From assembly GCF_004307455.1 (NCBI RefSeq), contig NZ_SEWX01000005.1, positions 186,001-250,000 of the forward strand: a stretch of 64,000 nucleotides of DNA. Direction: 5' to 3'. Source of the DNA: Aquirufa nivalisilvae (GTDB taxonomy: Bacteria; Bacteroidota; Bacteroidia; Cytophagales; Spirosomataceae). A model generated the notes under the pieces. It searched no databases, was not told where the DNA came from, and was given only the letters and a program-made list of their open reading frames with translations. Below, one piece after another: positions 52,453-60,120 of the stretch (position 1 is the stretch's first letter; each line of letters begins with the position of its first letter). A program made the position numbers and the translations under genes.

Positions 52453-53550
52453 ATGAAAATTTGGTCATTCACTTTAAGCTTGGTTCTAGCATTTTTTGTA
52501 CTATTTACAAGCTTTGCTAAACCTAATAAAAAGCAGATTTTAGCTCAAATGCATTTGGCTAATAGCTATTTTAAACAGAAATGGCCTGATGTAGGGCAAG
52601 TGATTGTTAGTCCCGATAGAACGCGTCCTTCGAATATTTGGACTAGAGCTGTATATTATGAAGGACTCATGGAACTTTATAAAATTGACCCCAAAGAATC
52701 TGATTTGAAATACATGACAGACTGGGGGACTTTTCATCAATGGGGATTACGAGATGGTTTGAAAACAAGAAATGCGGATAATCAAGCATGTGGGCAAGTC
52801 TATTTGGATTTGTTTGATATTCAACGTGATTCAGCCAGAATCAAACCTATTAAAACAAATATCGATCATATGTTGGCTTCTCAAAAAGCAGATGATTGGT
52901 CCTGGGTGGATTGTTTGCAAATGAGTATGCCTGTCTTTGCCCGATTAGGTACTCGTTTTCATGATAACCGATATTATGAAAAAATGTATGATTTATATGC
53001 ATTTACTAAATACAATCATGGAGGCAAAGGATTATATAATCCACAAGAGCACCTGTGGTGGCGTGATAAGGATTTTGTTCCTCCTTACAAAGAACCCAAT
53101 GGTGAAAATTGTTATTGGTCACGTGGAAATGCTTGGGTATATGCTGCCTTGATTAGAACGTTAGAAGTGATGCCTGCTGAGGCACCGCACCGAGAAGAAT
53201 ATATCCGAGATTTTATAGATATGTCAGAAGCATTACTTCCTTTACAGCGAAATGATGGATTTTGGAATGTAAGCCTAAAAGATGAAAGTCATTTTGGTGG
53301 CCCTGAATTAACAGGTACTGCATTGTTTGTATATGGGATGAAATGGGCTCTTCGCCATCGAATATTGAAGGATAAAAAATATCAAGTAGCTGCCGATAGG
53401 GCTTGGGAAGCGATGAGCAAATGTGTTCATCCAAATGGTTTTTTAGGTTATGTTCAAGGTACAGGGAAGGAACCTAAAGATTCTCAACCTGTTACATTTA
53501 ATTCGGTGCCAAATTTTGAAGATTTTGGCTTGGGAAGCTATTTCTTTTAG
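52453..53550 (+). CDS. GH88/GH105 unsaturated rhamnogalacturonyl hydrolase, secreted
   Basis: The 365-residue protein has a signal peptide (to about residue 22) and a six-hairpin alpha/alpha barrel. WSWVDCLQMSMPVFARLG carries the expected catalytic aspartate (about 153), and SRGNAWVYAALIRTLEVMP follows the YteR/YesR pattern. It is distinct from the GH105 at 44382 (no C-terminal extra domain). It is cotranscribed with rhaM. An acyl-rich signal is absent, so it is likely periplasmic. Confidence 0.88.
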   Translation: MKIWSFTLSLVLAFFVLFTSFAKPNKKQILAQMHLANSYFKQKWPDVGQVIVSPDRTRPSNIWTRAVYYEGLMELYKIDPKESDLKYMTDWGTFHQWGLRDGLKTRNADNQACGQVYLDLFDIQRDSARIKPIKTNIDHMLASQKADDWSWVDCLQMSMPVFARLGTRFHDNRYYEKMYDLYAFTKYNHGGKGLYNPQEHLWWRDKDFVPPYKEPNGENCYWSRGNAWVYAALIRTLEVMPAEAPHREEYIRDFIDMSEALLPLQRNDGFWNVSLKDESHFGGPELTGTALFVYGMKWALRHRILKDKKYQVAADRAWEAMSKCVHPNGFLGYVQGTGKEPKDSQPVTFNSVPNFEDFGLGSYFF

Positions 53551-53633
53551 CCGGCTCTGAAATGTTAAAATCAAATTAATTCTATGTTTTCTGATTTTTT
53601 TTATAATTTTAGCGCAGACTAAATTATAAAAAC

Positions 53634-54185
53634 ATGAAAAGAACAATTATTGGGGCAATTGTAGGAGGACTAATCATCTTCTTTTGGCAAGCAGCCTCCC
53701 ATGTAGCTTTTAATCTACATGAGCCATCTCAAATGTACACTGCCAATCAAGATAGTGTAATGATTTCTTTGAATAAGCACCTCAAAAAAGAGGGTGGATA
53801 TATTTTACCTCGGATGGAAAACGAGCAAAATATGGCTCAAGCAGAGGAATTTGCTAAAAAAGTAACTGGTAAACCTTGGGCTCGAGTTCAATATTATACC
53901 AACTATCAAATTTCCATGCAGGATAATATGATTCGAGGTTTAATCGTGGATATTTTCTTAGTATTGCTAGTTATTTACCTAATTAAACAATTAAAAACGC
54001 CTAAGATGCGCGATATTTTAGGTCTTTGTTTAATTATTGCGATAATCGTATTTACGAACTCTCCATATACCCAACATATCTGGTATCCCGTATTTGACCT
54101 TAGAGCAGAACTTATAGATCTAATAATCTCTTGGGGATTATGTGGACTGTGGTTAGGTTGGTACTTACCAAGAAAGGCAGAGTGA
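53634..54185 (+). CDS. Conserved membrane protein of unknown function
   Basis: I do not recognise the family. The 183-residue protein has an N-terminal helix (about 5-25), a soluble stretch of about 75 residues, and three closely spaced helices between about 105 and 178. The N-terminus IIGAIVGGLIIFFWQAASHVAFNLH is typical of small Bacteroidota inner-membrane proteins. A TAATTTTAG box lies about 24 bp upstream. It ends at the heptad hairpin. Confidence 0.65.
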   Translation: MKRTIIGAIVGGLIIFFWQAASHVAFNLHEPSQMYTANQDSVMISLNKHLKKEGGYILPRMENEQNMAQAEEFAKKVTGKPWARVQYYTNYQISMQDNMIRGLIVDIFLVLLVIYLIKQLKTPKMRDILGLCLIIAIIVFTNSPYTQHIWYPVFDLRAELIDLIISWGLCGLWLGWYLPRKAE

Positions 54186-54260
54186 GGAATGTAGAATTAA
54201 GAATGTAGAGTGAAGAAAAGCTAAACAATTCTACATTCTACATTCTTCATTTTACATTTA
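54186..54260. repeat. Heptad-built inverted repeat between membrane protein and DUF1080 gene
   Basis: GAATGTAGAATTAAGAATG words on the left and TTCTACATTCTACATTCTTC words on the right form a stem of about 19 bp with two mismatches. It lies between convergent genes and resembles the element at 39171-39298 in design but not in sequence. Confidence 0.65.
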
Positions 54261-55211
54261 TTTCGCTGGAGTAATAATCAAATTTCTGTATTCTACAGGA
54301 CCGTGGTCACCTTGAATCATGATAGGACCTGGTTCTCCTTCGTTACTATCTAATGCTCCACCTGTGATTCCTGGGATTTCAGTTTTGTAAATAACTGTTT
54401 TTCCATTCAATGTGATGGTGATATTACGTCCCACTAATTCAATGTCATAAGTTTGCCATTCTCCAGCTTCTTTAGCTGCATTTTCTAGCGGAGCTACAAA
54501 TCCATAAATGGCACCCAATTGATCTTTTGCTGGTTCTAATCCCTTGCTATCTGCTACTTGGATTTCATAACGACCACGTAAGTAAAGACCGCTATTACTT
54601 TCTTTAGGAACTCGGAATTCAGCATGTAATTTGAAATCGTGGAAAGTTTGAACTGTACGTATATTTGCCCCCGTTCTTGGACTTTTCATAATTCCATTTT
54701 CAGCTACCCATTGATTGTCTGGGCCTAAAGTTTGCCATCCATCCATGTTTTTGCCATTGAAAAGGGTAATTGGAGTACCCCATACTGGAGCCTTTTCTCT
54801 CCATAATCTTGGAGCTCTAACACCTAGAATACGGAATTTTTCTCCTAATGGTGTTGTTAATGTGCCCATTAATTTATCATCTTTTAATTCAGCCTCTAAC
54901 ATTAAATCTTTTTCTGAATTTTCCCATTGTGGAGGAATGCTGAATGAGACAATATTATTTGCAAAATTGACTTTTGAGATAGGTCGAGAACTTCCTCCAT
55001 CTCCTACAAAATGGCCAGTTAATGTCTTTAAGCCAGAATGAGTTACTTCTAACCAAGCAGGAGTAGTTACATTTCTTTTAGTAATGGTGATATCCCATCT
55101 TCCTTCTACCACCGAGTGTCCTGCTGGTACCTGTGCTAAGGTTCCAAAGGATAAACTAACCATGGATAGCATGAAAGTCGCTTTAATGAATTGAATGAAT
55201 CTTTGTTTCAT
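54258..55211 (-). CDS. DUF1080 (3-keto-disaccharide hydrolase-type) secreted protein
   Basis: The 317-residue protein has a signal peptide (to about residue 26). It then has an N-terminal beta domain (VVEGRWDITITKRNVTTPAW onward) and a C-terminal DUF1080 jelly-roll: ITLFNGKNMDGWQTLGPDNQW, FHDFKLHAEFRVPKESNSGLYLRGRYEIQV, and PIMIQGDHGPVEYRNLIITP. The DUF1080 family is now linked to cleavage of 3-keto-disaccharides. The N-terminal domain of about 120 residues is an addition. It is divergent from the redox cluster. Confidence 0.85.
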   Translation of the reverse strand: MKQRFIQFIKATFMLSMVSLSFGTLAQVPAGHSVVEGRWDITITKRNVTTPAWLEVTHSGLKTLTGHFVGDGGSSRPISKVNFANNIVSFSIPPQWENSEKDLMLEAELKDDKLMGTLTTPLGEKFRILGVRAPRLWREKAPVWGTPITLFNGKNMDGWQTLGPDNQWVAENGIMKSPRTGANIRTVQTFHDFKLHAEFRVPKESNSGLYLRGRYEIQVADSKGLEPAKDQLGAIYGFVAPLENAAKEAGEWQTYDIELVGRNITITLNGKTVIYKTEIPGITGGALDSNEGEPGPIMIQGDHGPVEYRNLIITPAK

Positions 55212-55536
55212 AGTAAAATTGAGTATTGTTTGAACTTTGAATTTACGATTTTTTCATTGTTTTAAATCTGAATTACAATAAAATTGAAACGAGATAGGTG
55301 TTATCCTGTTAGTGAAGTACAATGTTTGAAATCTGCTTGAATTTTCCTTCTAAAAAATTGACTGATGTACTTATTTTAAAATTAAATTATCAATTTGATA
55401 AATTAGGACCTTTTCATACCCAGATTGGTCGTCGGAATCTCATTTTTAATCGACTTACTGTGTTTTTCATGAATTGGGCTATTTCTTGTTAACAATTAAA
55501 ATTTTAGCTTTACCGACATATTAATTCCGTGTTTAG
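55212..55536. other. 325-bp AT-rich divergent intergenic region
   Basis: It separates the DUF1080 gene from the redox cluster. I see no gene, hairpin or clear promoter match. An AAATTTTAG stretch near 55498-55506 might be part of the cluster promoter. Confidence 0.5.
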
Positions 55537-56148
55537 ATGAATCAAGAAAAGTATAGTAGGTATCAATTCCTCAAATCCATTGGTTTTAAAGGGTCAGCAT
55601 TGATGGCTATTTTAGCAGCTTGTACTCGTAAAGAGGATGCCATTTTAGAACCACTTATTATTAATAAAAATGGACAACAAGTTACTTCTTTAGATAGTAC
55701 CAAAGCCTCACAAGTTGCTACAAGTACTGGCTCAACTTCTGGAAGTACCAGTGGTTCAACATCTGGAAGCACGAGTGGAGGAAGTACTGCTACTGCAGGA
55801 ACGACGGTCGGTAAAATCACAACAGATGAATTAAATGCCATCAAAAGCTATGTGCTGAAATTGGATTTAACAAGTTCGACGGCTAGCGCATTAAAAACCG
55901 CGGGTGGATATATTATTTCAAGTGGAACAGTCGTGGCTTGCGTTTCAGCGGGTGAATATGTCGCTGCCAAAAACCTTTGTTCCCATGAACCCAAGCAACG
56001 AATTATTTTCAATCGCACAGAATATTATTGTACCGACCACGGTGCTCGTTTTTCTTTAGCTGGCCAAGGTTTAAATTCTTTAGGAAGCCGTGGATTAACG
56101 GTTTACAAAACAGCGAACGACGGTAAAACTCTTGTAATTTTTGCATAA
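55537..56148 (+). CDS. Rieske [2Fe-2S] lipoprotein with Ser/Thr/Gly linker
   Basis: The 203-residue protein has an N-terminal signal with a lipobox-like AILAAC (Cys29). It is preceded by SRYQFLKS, close to a twin-arginine motif in which the second Arg is Tyr. A repetitive SGST linker spans about 61-91. The C-terminal domain has the Rieske ligands Cys148-His150 and Cys165-x2-His168 (NLCSHE and YYCTDHG). It probably sits on the periplasmic side as an electron carrier. It is the first gene of the five-gene cluster and its stop overlaps the region just before the thioredoxin start. Confidence 0.88.
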   Translation: MNQEKYSRYQFLKSIGFKGSALMAILAACTRKEDAILEPLIINKNGQQVTSLDSTKASQVATSTGSTSGSTSGSTSGSTSGGSTATAGTTVGKITTDELNAIKSYVLKLDLTSSTASALKTAGGYIISSGTVVACVSAGEYVAAKNLCSHEPKQRIIFNRTEYYCTDHGARFSLAGQGLNSLGSRGLTVYKTANDGKTLVIFA

Positions 56149-56152
56149 TCCT

Positions 56153-56563
56153 ATGACTTTATTATTTCACATATTTTTGAATTTACTGGTTTGGGGTAGT
56201 GATTTTTCCACTGCTCAACAAAATGCTAAACAACAGCATCGCCTCATATTATTGAATTTTTCAGGATCTGATTGGTGTGGTCCTTGTATTAAATTAAAGA
56301 AAGATGTCTTTGAATCGGCAGAATTTACTGCATTTGCAGAAGGCAATTTGGAATTAATTCGTGCTGATTTTCCTAGGTTAAAGAAGAATCAATTAGCTAA
56401 AGATCAGCAAGCTAAGAATGATGCTTTGGCAGAAAAATACAATAGTTCAGGCAAATTCCCATTGACTTTATTAATCAATGAACAAGGCAAAGTATTAAAG
56501 GAATGGGAGGGATACCAACCATCTGTTGCTAAGTTTTTAGCTGAAATCAAACAATACCGATAA
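56153..56563 (+). CDS. Thioredoxin-family protein (WCGPC)
   Basis: From the ATG at 56153 the protein has 136 residues. It has a hydrophobic N-terminus of about 15 residues that may be a signal peptide, then LLNFSGSDWCGPCIKLKK with the redox pair Cys42/Cys45, and the cis-proline region FPLTLLINEQGKVL. It resembles DUF899-independent periplasmic thioredoxins such as those paired with ApbE. A TTG start 12 bases upstream is in frame but overlaps the Rieske stop. The ApbE gene starts 4 bp later. Confidence 0.87.
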   Translation: MTLLFHIFLNLLVWGSDFSTAQQNAKQQHRLILLNFSGSDWCGPCIKLKKDVFESAEFTAFAEGNLELIRADFPRLKKNQLAKDQQAKNDALAEKYNSSGKFPLTLLINEQGKVLKEWEGYQPSVAKFLAEIKQYR

Positions 56564-56567
56564 CCGA

Positions 56568-57509
56568 ATGCCTCTTTTTAAAAGGACAGATTTATTGATG
56601 GGTAACCGTTTCGACTTAGCGGTCGTTGGGTCAAATGAATTGGACGCTCGGGCAGCCTTAGAAAAGGCTGTACTAGAAATTCAGCGTATTGAGCAATTAT
56701 TAAGTACTTATCGACCTGATTCTCAGACGAATCAAATTAATGAAATGGCTGGAATTTCACCAGTAATCGTTGATGCCGAGGTATTTGGATTGATTCAGAG
56801 AGCTCAACGAATTTCGGATTTGACTCAAGGAGCTTTTGATTTGACTTATGGATCTATGGATAAAAGTCTTTGGAACTTTGATCAAAAAATGACTCAATTA
56901 CCTAGTCCTGAATTAGCGAAACAATCCGTCCAGTTAATTGATTATCAGCAGCTTGAATTAGATGTTCAAAATAAGAGTGTCTTTTTGAAAAAGAAAGGAA
57001 TGCGATTAGGCTTTGGAGGAATAGGCAAAGGTTATGCGGCAGATCGAGCTAAGGCTCTACTAGTATCGTTGGGATTCCAACATGGATTGGTGAATGCATC
57101 GGGTGATTTATGTGCCTGGGGTAATAAGGAAAATGGAAAACCATGGTCAATTGGCGTTGTTCATCCAGATCAATCCAATCAAATAATAGCTCATTTTGAT
57201 TTGAAAAATTCATCCGTGGCTACATCTGGGAATTATGAAAAATTTGTCGTGATTGACGGTAAAAAATACTCACATACGATAGATCCAAATACAGGTTATC
57301 CAATTCAAGGTATAAAGAGTGTTACGGTTTTTGCCCCGTTTGCTGAATTGGCTGATGCCTTAACTACGCCTATAGCCGTGATGGGAGTTTCAATTGGATT
57401 AGATTTAATAAATCAAATACCTGGTTTAGGTTGTGTAATCATCGACGATGATAATCAGGTGTTTTATTCAGAAAGCATTAAAAAGCAACAATTAGAATTG
57501 TTAAAATAA
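56568..57509 (+). CDS. apbE: FAD:protein FMN transferase ApbE
   Basis: ApbE moves FMN from FAD to a Thr or Ser of target proteins. The 313-residue protein has the family blocks LLMGNRFDLAV at the start, RLGFGGIGKGYAADRA (about 146-161), VNASGDLCAWG (about 176-186) and the C-terminal HTIDPNTGYP motif (about 240). It starts directly with the mature-type sequence: no signal peptide or lipobox is visible, unlike typical periplasmic ApbE. No gene start lies upstream in frame, since only 4 bp separate it from the thioredoxin gene. Confidence 0.95.
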   Translation: MPLFKRTDLLMGNRFDLAVVGSNELDARAALEKAVLEIQRIEQLLSTYRPDSQTNQINEMAGISPVIVDAEVFGLIQRAQRISDLTQGAFDLTYGSMDKSLWNFDQKMTQLPSPELAKQSVQLIDYQQLELDVQNKSVFLKKKGMRLGFGGIGKGYAADRAKALLVSLGFQHGLVNASGDLCAWGNKENGKPWSIGVVHPDQSNQIIAHFDLKNSSVATSGNYEKFVVIDGKKYSHTIDPNTGYPIQGIKSVTVFAPFAELADALTTPIAVMGVSIGLDLINQIPGLGCVIIDDDNQVFYSESIKKQQLELLK

Positions 57510-57518
57510 CATAGACTT

Positions 57519-57731
57519 ATGAAGAGATACCATTGGTTGGGTTTATTTCTTGGAATTCTTTTGCAATCATGTACTTCTGTGAAGGAGTTTCAGAAGAGCA
57601 GAATCAATGATTCAGAAATGGAATTGTCATCTAGAAAATCGGAGAAATTCGAGCAAAGTTTTTATCTCTATCGGGAAGGAGCTTCAGGAGCCAATGGTGG
57701 TAAGAGCGGGGGAGGTTGCGGTTGTAATTAA
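57519..57731 (+). CDS. DUF4266 small lipoprotein with C-terminal Gly-rich Cys-Gly-Cys tail
   Basis: The 70-residue protein has a lipoprotein signal ending LLQSC (Cys18), a short polar, charged middle, and a tail rich in Gly (EGASGANGGKSGGG) that ends in Cys67-Gly-Cys69-Asn. This tail is the family mark. The two cysteines could bind metal or be oxidised by the neighbouring thioredoxin. The segment SGAN resembles the S/T-G-A-T motif flavinylated by ApbE but has Asn at the acceptor position. It lies 9 bp after apbE and 9 bp before the DUF3570 gene. Confidence 0.85.
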   Translation: MKRYHWLGLFLGILLQSCTSVKEFQKSRINDSEMELSSRKSEKFEQSFYLYREGASGANGGKSGGGCGCN

Positions 57732-57740
57732 AAGGATGTC

Positions 57741-58991
57741 ATGAAAAAAGTAATATTAAGCATAGGTCTTTACTGTTCATATTTGCAAGGGGCACGCTCG
57801 CAAGAGTATTTGACATTCAACCAAAGGAATGCTGCATCTATTTCATCATCGGATACTTCTTCGATTTACAAGAAAAGGACCTTGAAATTTGAGGAAGCCA
57901 ATATTGTTAGTGGATATTATTTTCAAGATGGAAATAATTCTGCTATCACAGGTGGAATTGGCACCGAGCGATTGACAGATTTTGCCAATTCTTTTGAGTT
58001 ACGTTTCTCAAAATTAGATCGCTTTAACCGTTTGCACAGTTTTACGGCAGATATGAATATTGATTTTTATTCATCAGCTTCTTCTGATAAAATTGACCCT
58101 CTAACGGTTTCTTCAGCATCCAGAAAGGATACGCATATTTATCCAAGTTTATCTTGGTCGGTGAAAGATGATGTTTTAAGAACCACACATGGTTTTAGTT
58201 ATTCCTATTCCACGGAATATGATTATAAATCTCATGGTTTTAATGCGTTTATTACTAAGCTTTCTAAGGATAAAAATCGAGAATTCTCGATTAAAGGAGG
58301 TGCTTTTTTTGATACTTATATGGCTATTTTACCTTCGGAATTAAGGCCATTGACTTACCCTTCTGGCGCAGAAGGAGATAAAAGGGGAATTGCATATAAA
58401 CCCAGAAACTCCTACAATGCATCGTTTTCATTGTCGCAAGTAATTAATCAACGATTACAAGTAATGGCAATCATTGAGCCTAGTTATCAGGAAGGTCTGT
58501 TGAGTACTCCCTTTCATCGGGTATACTTTACCAATGGAAATGAAACCGTGGAGAAACTACCTGGAACCAGATTTAAATTACCTATTGGTTTACGATTGAG
58601 TTATTTCGCGGGAGATAGAACGGTTATTCGTGCTTTTTATCGAGCTTATGTGGATGATTGGGGAATGACTGCACATACCACCAATTTAGAAATCCCATAT
58701 AAGATTACCCCATTCTTCTCCATTAGCCCATTTTACCGATTTAATACCCAAACAGCAGTGAAGTACTTTAAAGCTTATGCACAGCATGAGCCTTCTGAAT
58801 TATTTTATACTTCTGATTATGATATTTCTAGTTTTACAAGTCAGTTTGTTGGAATGGGAATTCGTTTAGCACCACCTGGAGGTATCGCAGGATTGTTGAA
58901 TTGGAGCTCCTTAGAAATTCGATATGGGTATTATTCCAGATCTAATGGCATGTATGGCCATAGTATTTCAGCACATATTAAGATTAAATAA
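57741..58991 (+). CDS. DUF3570 outer-membrane beta-barrel-like protein
   Basis: The 416-residue protein has a short signal peptide (MKKVILSIGLYCSYLQGARSQ) and long alternating aromatic/polar stretches, for example FSYSYSTEYDYKSHGFNAF and a C-terminal MYGHSISAHIKIK, typical of an outer-membrane barrel. It belongs to DUF3570, almost always found with DUF4266. It is the last gene of the five-gene cluster and is followed by a terminator shared with tmRNA. Confidence 0.82.
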   Translation: MKKVILSIGLYCSYLQGARSQEYLTFNQRNAASISSSDTSSIYKKRTLKFEEANIVSGYYFQDGNNSAITGGIGTERLTDFANSFELRFSKLDRFNRLHSFTADMNIDFYSSASSDKIDPLTVSSASRKDTHIYPSLSWSVKDDVLRTTHGFSYSYSTEYDYKSHGFNAFITKLSKDKNREFSIKGGAFFDTYMAILPSELRPLTYPSGAEGDKRGIAYKPRNSYNASFSLSQVINQRLQVMAIIEPSYQEGLLSTPFHRVYFTNGNETVEKLPGTRFKLPIGLRLSYFAGDRTVIRAFYRAYVDDWGMTAHTTNLEIPYKITPFFSISPFYRFNTQTAVKYFKAYAQHEPSELFYTSDYDISSFTSQFVGMGIRLAPPGGIAGLLNWSSLEIRYGYYSRSNGMYGHSISAHIKIK

Positions 58992-59021
58992 AAAAATCTC
59001 CCAGCTCTGGGAGATTTTTTT
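58990..59021. terminator. Bidirectional terminator of the redox cluster and tmRNA
   Basis: AATCTCCCA pairs with TGGGAGATT around GCTC, flanked by an A-run on the left and a T-run on the right, so it works on both strands. It begins at the DUF3570 stop. Confidence 0.88.
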
Positions 59022-59022
59022 G

Positions 59023-59391
59023 TGGAGTCGGAGGGATTCGAACCCTCGTCCAAACCTAGCGAACAATAGCTTTCTACACGTTTAGCTGTGATTCTTTTTC
59101 GATCAAAAGCGGGTTCACATCAGACCCAAACTCTCAACTTATCCTCTGGATACTAACAAGCTCGTAGAGAAATTCGAACTTATCGACTCTGCATGTCGAC
59201 GCTCAGATGCCCTCCTCGGCAGAGTTTGGAGAAGGCTGAACGATGGCAAATTGATTAATCTCTAAGATTAAGCAGCCATGGCATACTGTGTATTGCCAGT
59301 TATAATTCGAAGGTTTTTTAAACAGGAAATGCCTACAACTCCCGACGTGCTTACCACCGACCGACATAAGCTGTCAAAACCGGTCGACCCC
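59023..59391 (-). ncRNA. ssrA: Transfer-messenger RNA (tmRNA)
   Basis: On the minus strand the 5' end is GGGGTCGACCGG and the 3' end is the tRNA-like GGGTTCGAATCCC arm followed by CGACTCC and A. The acceptor pairs GGGGTCG with CGACTCC (one G-U). The CCA is not encoded. The tag frame at 59297-59268 reads GNTQYAMAA and then stop. tmRNA with SmpB rescues stalled ribosomes. About 369 nt. Confidence 0.93.
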
Positions 59392-59431
59392 ATAATAGAA
59401 ATACAAAGGTACAACATTATACAGCCCATTG

Positions 59432-59905
59432 TCAAGGAATAGGTAATTCTGTACTTTGTTTTATTTCATCCATCACAAATAAACTATTGATATGAGCGAC
59501 AGTAGGAAGTACAGCTAATTTCTCTTGATAAAAGCGGTTGTAGCTTTCTACATCCGAACTTACAACCATCAAGTAATAATCAAAGTTCCCTGAAACCAAA
59601 TGGCATGATAATACTTCTGGAAATGCTTGAATGGCTTGTTCAAATTCTTTGAAATTTTTACGGTTCTGCTTTTCTAAAGTTACTTGACAATGAACCAATA
59701 AACCTAAGTCCAACATTTTCCTGTTAAGCAAACCTACATAAGACATGATATATCCATCTTTTTCCAATTTTCGGATACGATCATGGGTAGGAGATAGAGA
59801 TAAATTGACTTGGGAAGCTATTTCTTTGAGTTTCTTTTGGCCATTTCCTTGAATGATTTTTAAAATCTTTAAATCAAGAGCGTCTAGGATGAGTTTGGAA
59901 GCCAT
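59432..59905 (-). CDS. Lrp/AsnC-family transcriptional regulator
   Basis: From the ATG at 59905 the protein has 157 residues, the usual Lrp length. It has an N-terminal helix-turn-helix (LDALDLKILKIIQ, KEIASQVNLSLSPTHDRIRKLEKDG) and a C-terminal RAM domain (LVSGNFDYYLMVVSSD). An ATG 63 bases upstream is in frame but gives a non-family extension. It is divergent from alanine dehydrogenase, the typical arrangement in which Lrp responds to alanine or related amino acids. Confidence 0.92.
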   Translation of the reverse strand: MASKLILDALDLKILKIIQGNGQKKLKEIASQVNLSLSPTHDRIRKLEKDGYIMSYVGLLNRKMLDLGLLVHCQVTLEKQNRKNFKEFEQAIQAFPEVLSCHLVSGNFDYYLMVVSSDVESYNRFYQEKLAVLPTVAHINSLFVMDEIKQSTELPIP

Positions 59906-60025
59906 AATTTTTTCGGATTTATGTTTACATAAAGTTAATTTATAGAATAAATTCCTTTTAAAATACATTTAACAGAAATAATTCCTTTTTTATATGTGAT
60001 ATACATAAATATTTTTCGTCTTTTT

Positions 60026-60033
60026 TATATTTG
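60026..60033 (+). promoter_or_regulatory. -7 box (TATATTTG) upstream of ald
   Basis: It is a full match to TAnnTTTG. A TTG at the correct -33 distance is missing, as expected if an activator such as the Lrp protein is needed. The start of transcription would fall near 60038. Confidence 0.5.
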
Positions 60034-60058
60034 TAAAGTATTATACTTCATCAAAGGT

Positions 60059-60096
60059 AACGGCCAGCGAAATTTTTCGTTGGCCGTTCTTTTTTT
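60059..60096 (+). terminator. Terminator-like hairpin in the ald leader
   Basis: AACGGCCAGCGAAA (60059-60072) pairs with TTTCGTTGGCCGTT (60075-60088) with one G-U pair, followed by C and seven T residues. It is oriented for the plus strand only and lies between a promoter box and the ald ATG, where no upstream gene on this strand exists. Confidence 0.75.
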
Positions 60097-60120
60097 ATAA
60101 CAAGCTAAAATCAAATTATC

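Noticed and set aside
55720-55800. Repeat in the Rieske gene that might be a satellite or CRISPR-like array
   Set aside because: It encodes an in-frame Ser-Gly-Ser-Thr linker with no spacers; a protein linker expansion.
57519-57731. DUF4266 as a proven flavinylated protein
   Set aside because: The acceptor Thr/Ser of the ApbE motif is Asn here, so direct flavinylation at that site is not supported.
59906-59968. Longer N-terminus for the Lrp-type regulator
   Set aside because: The extra residues are not family-like, and the protein from 59905 has the normal length.
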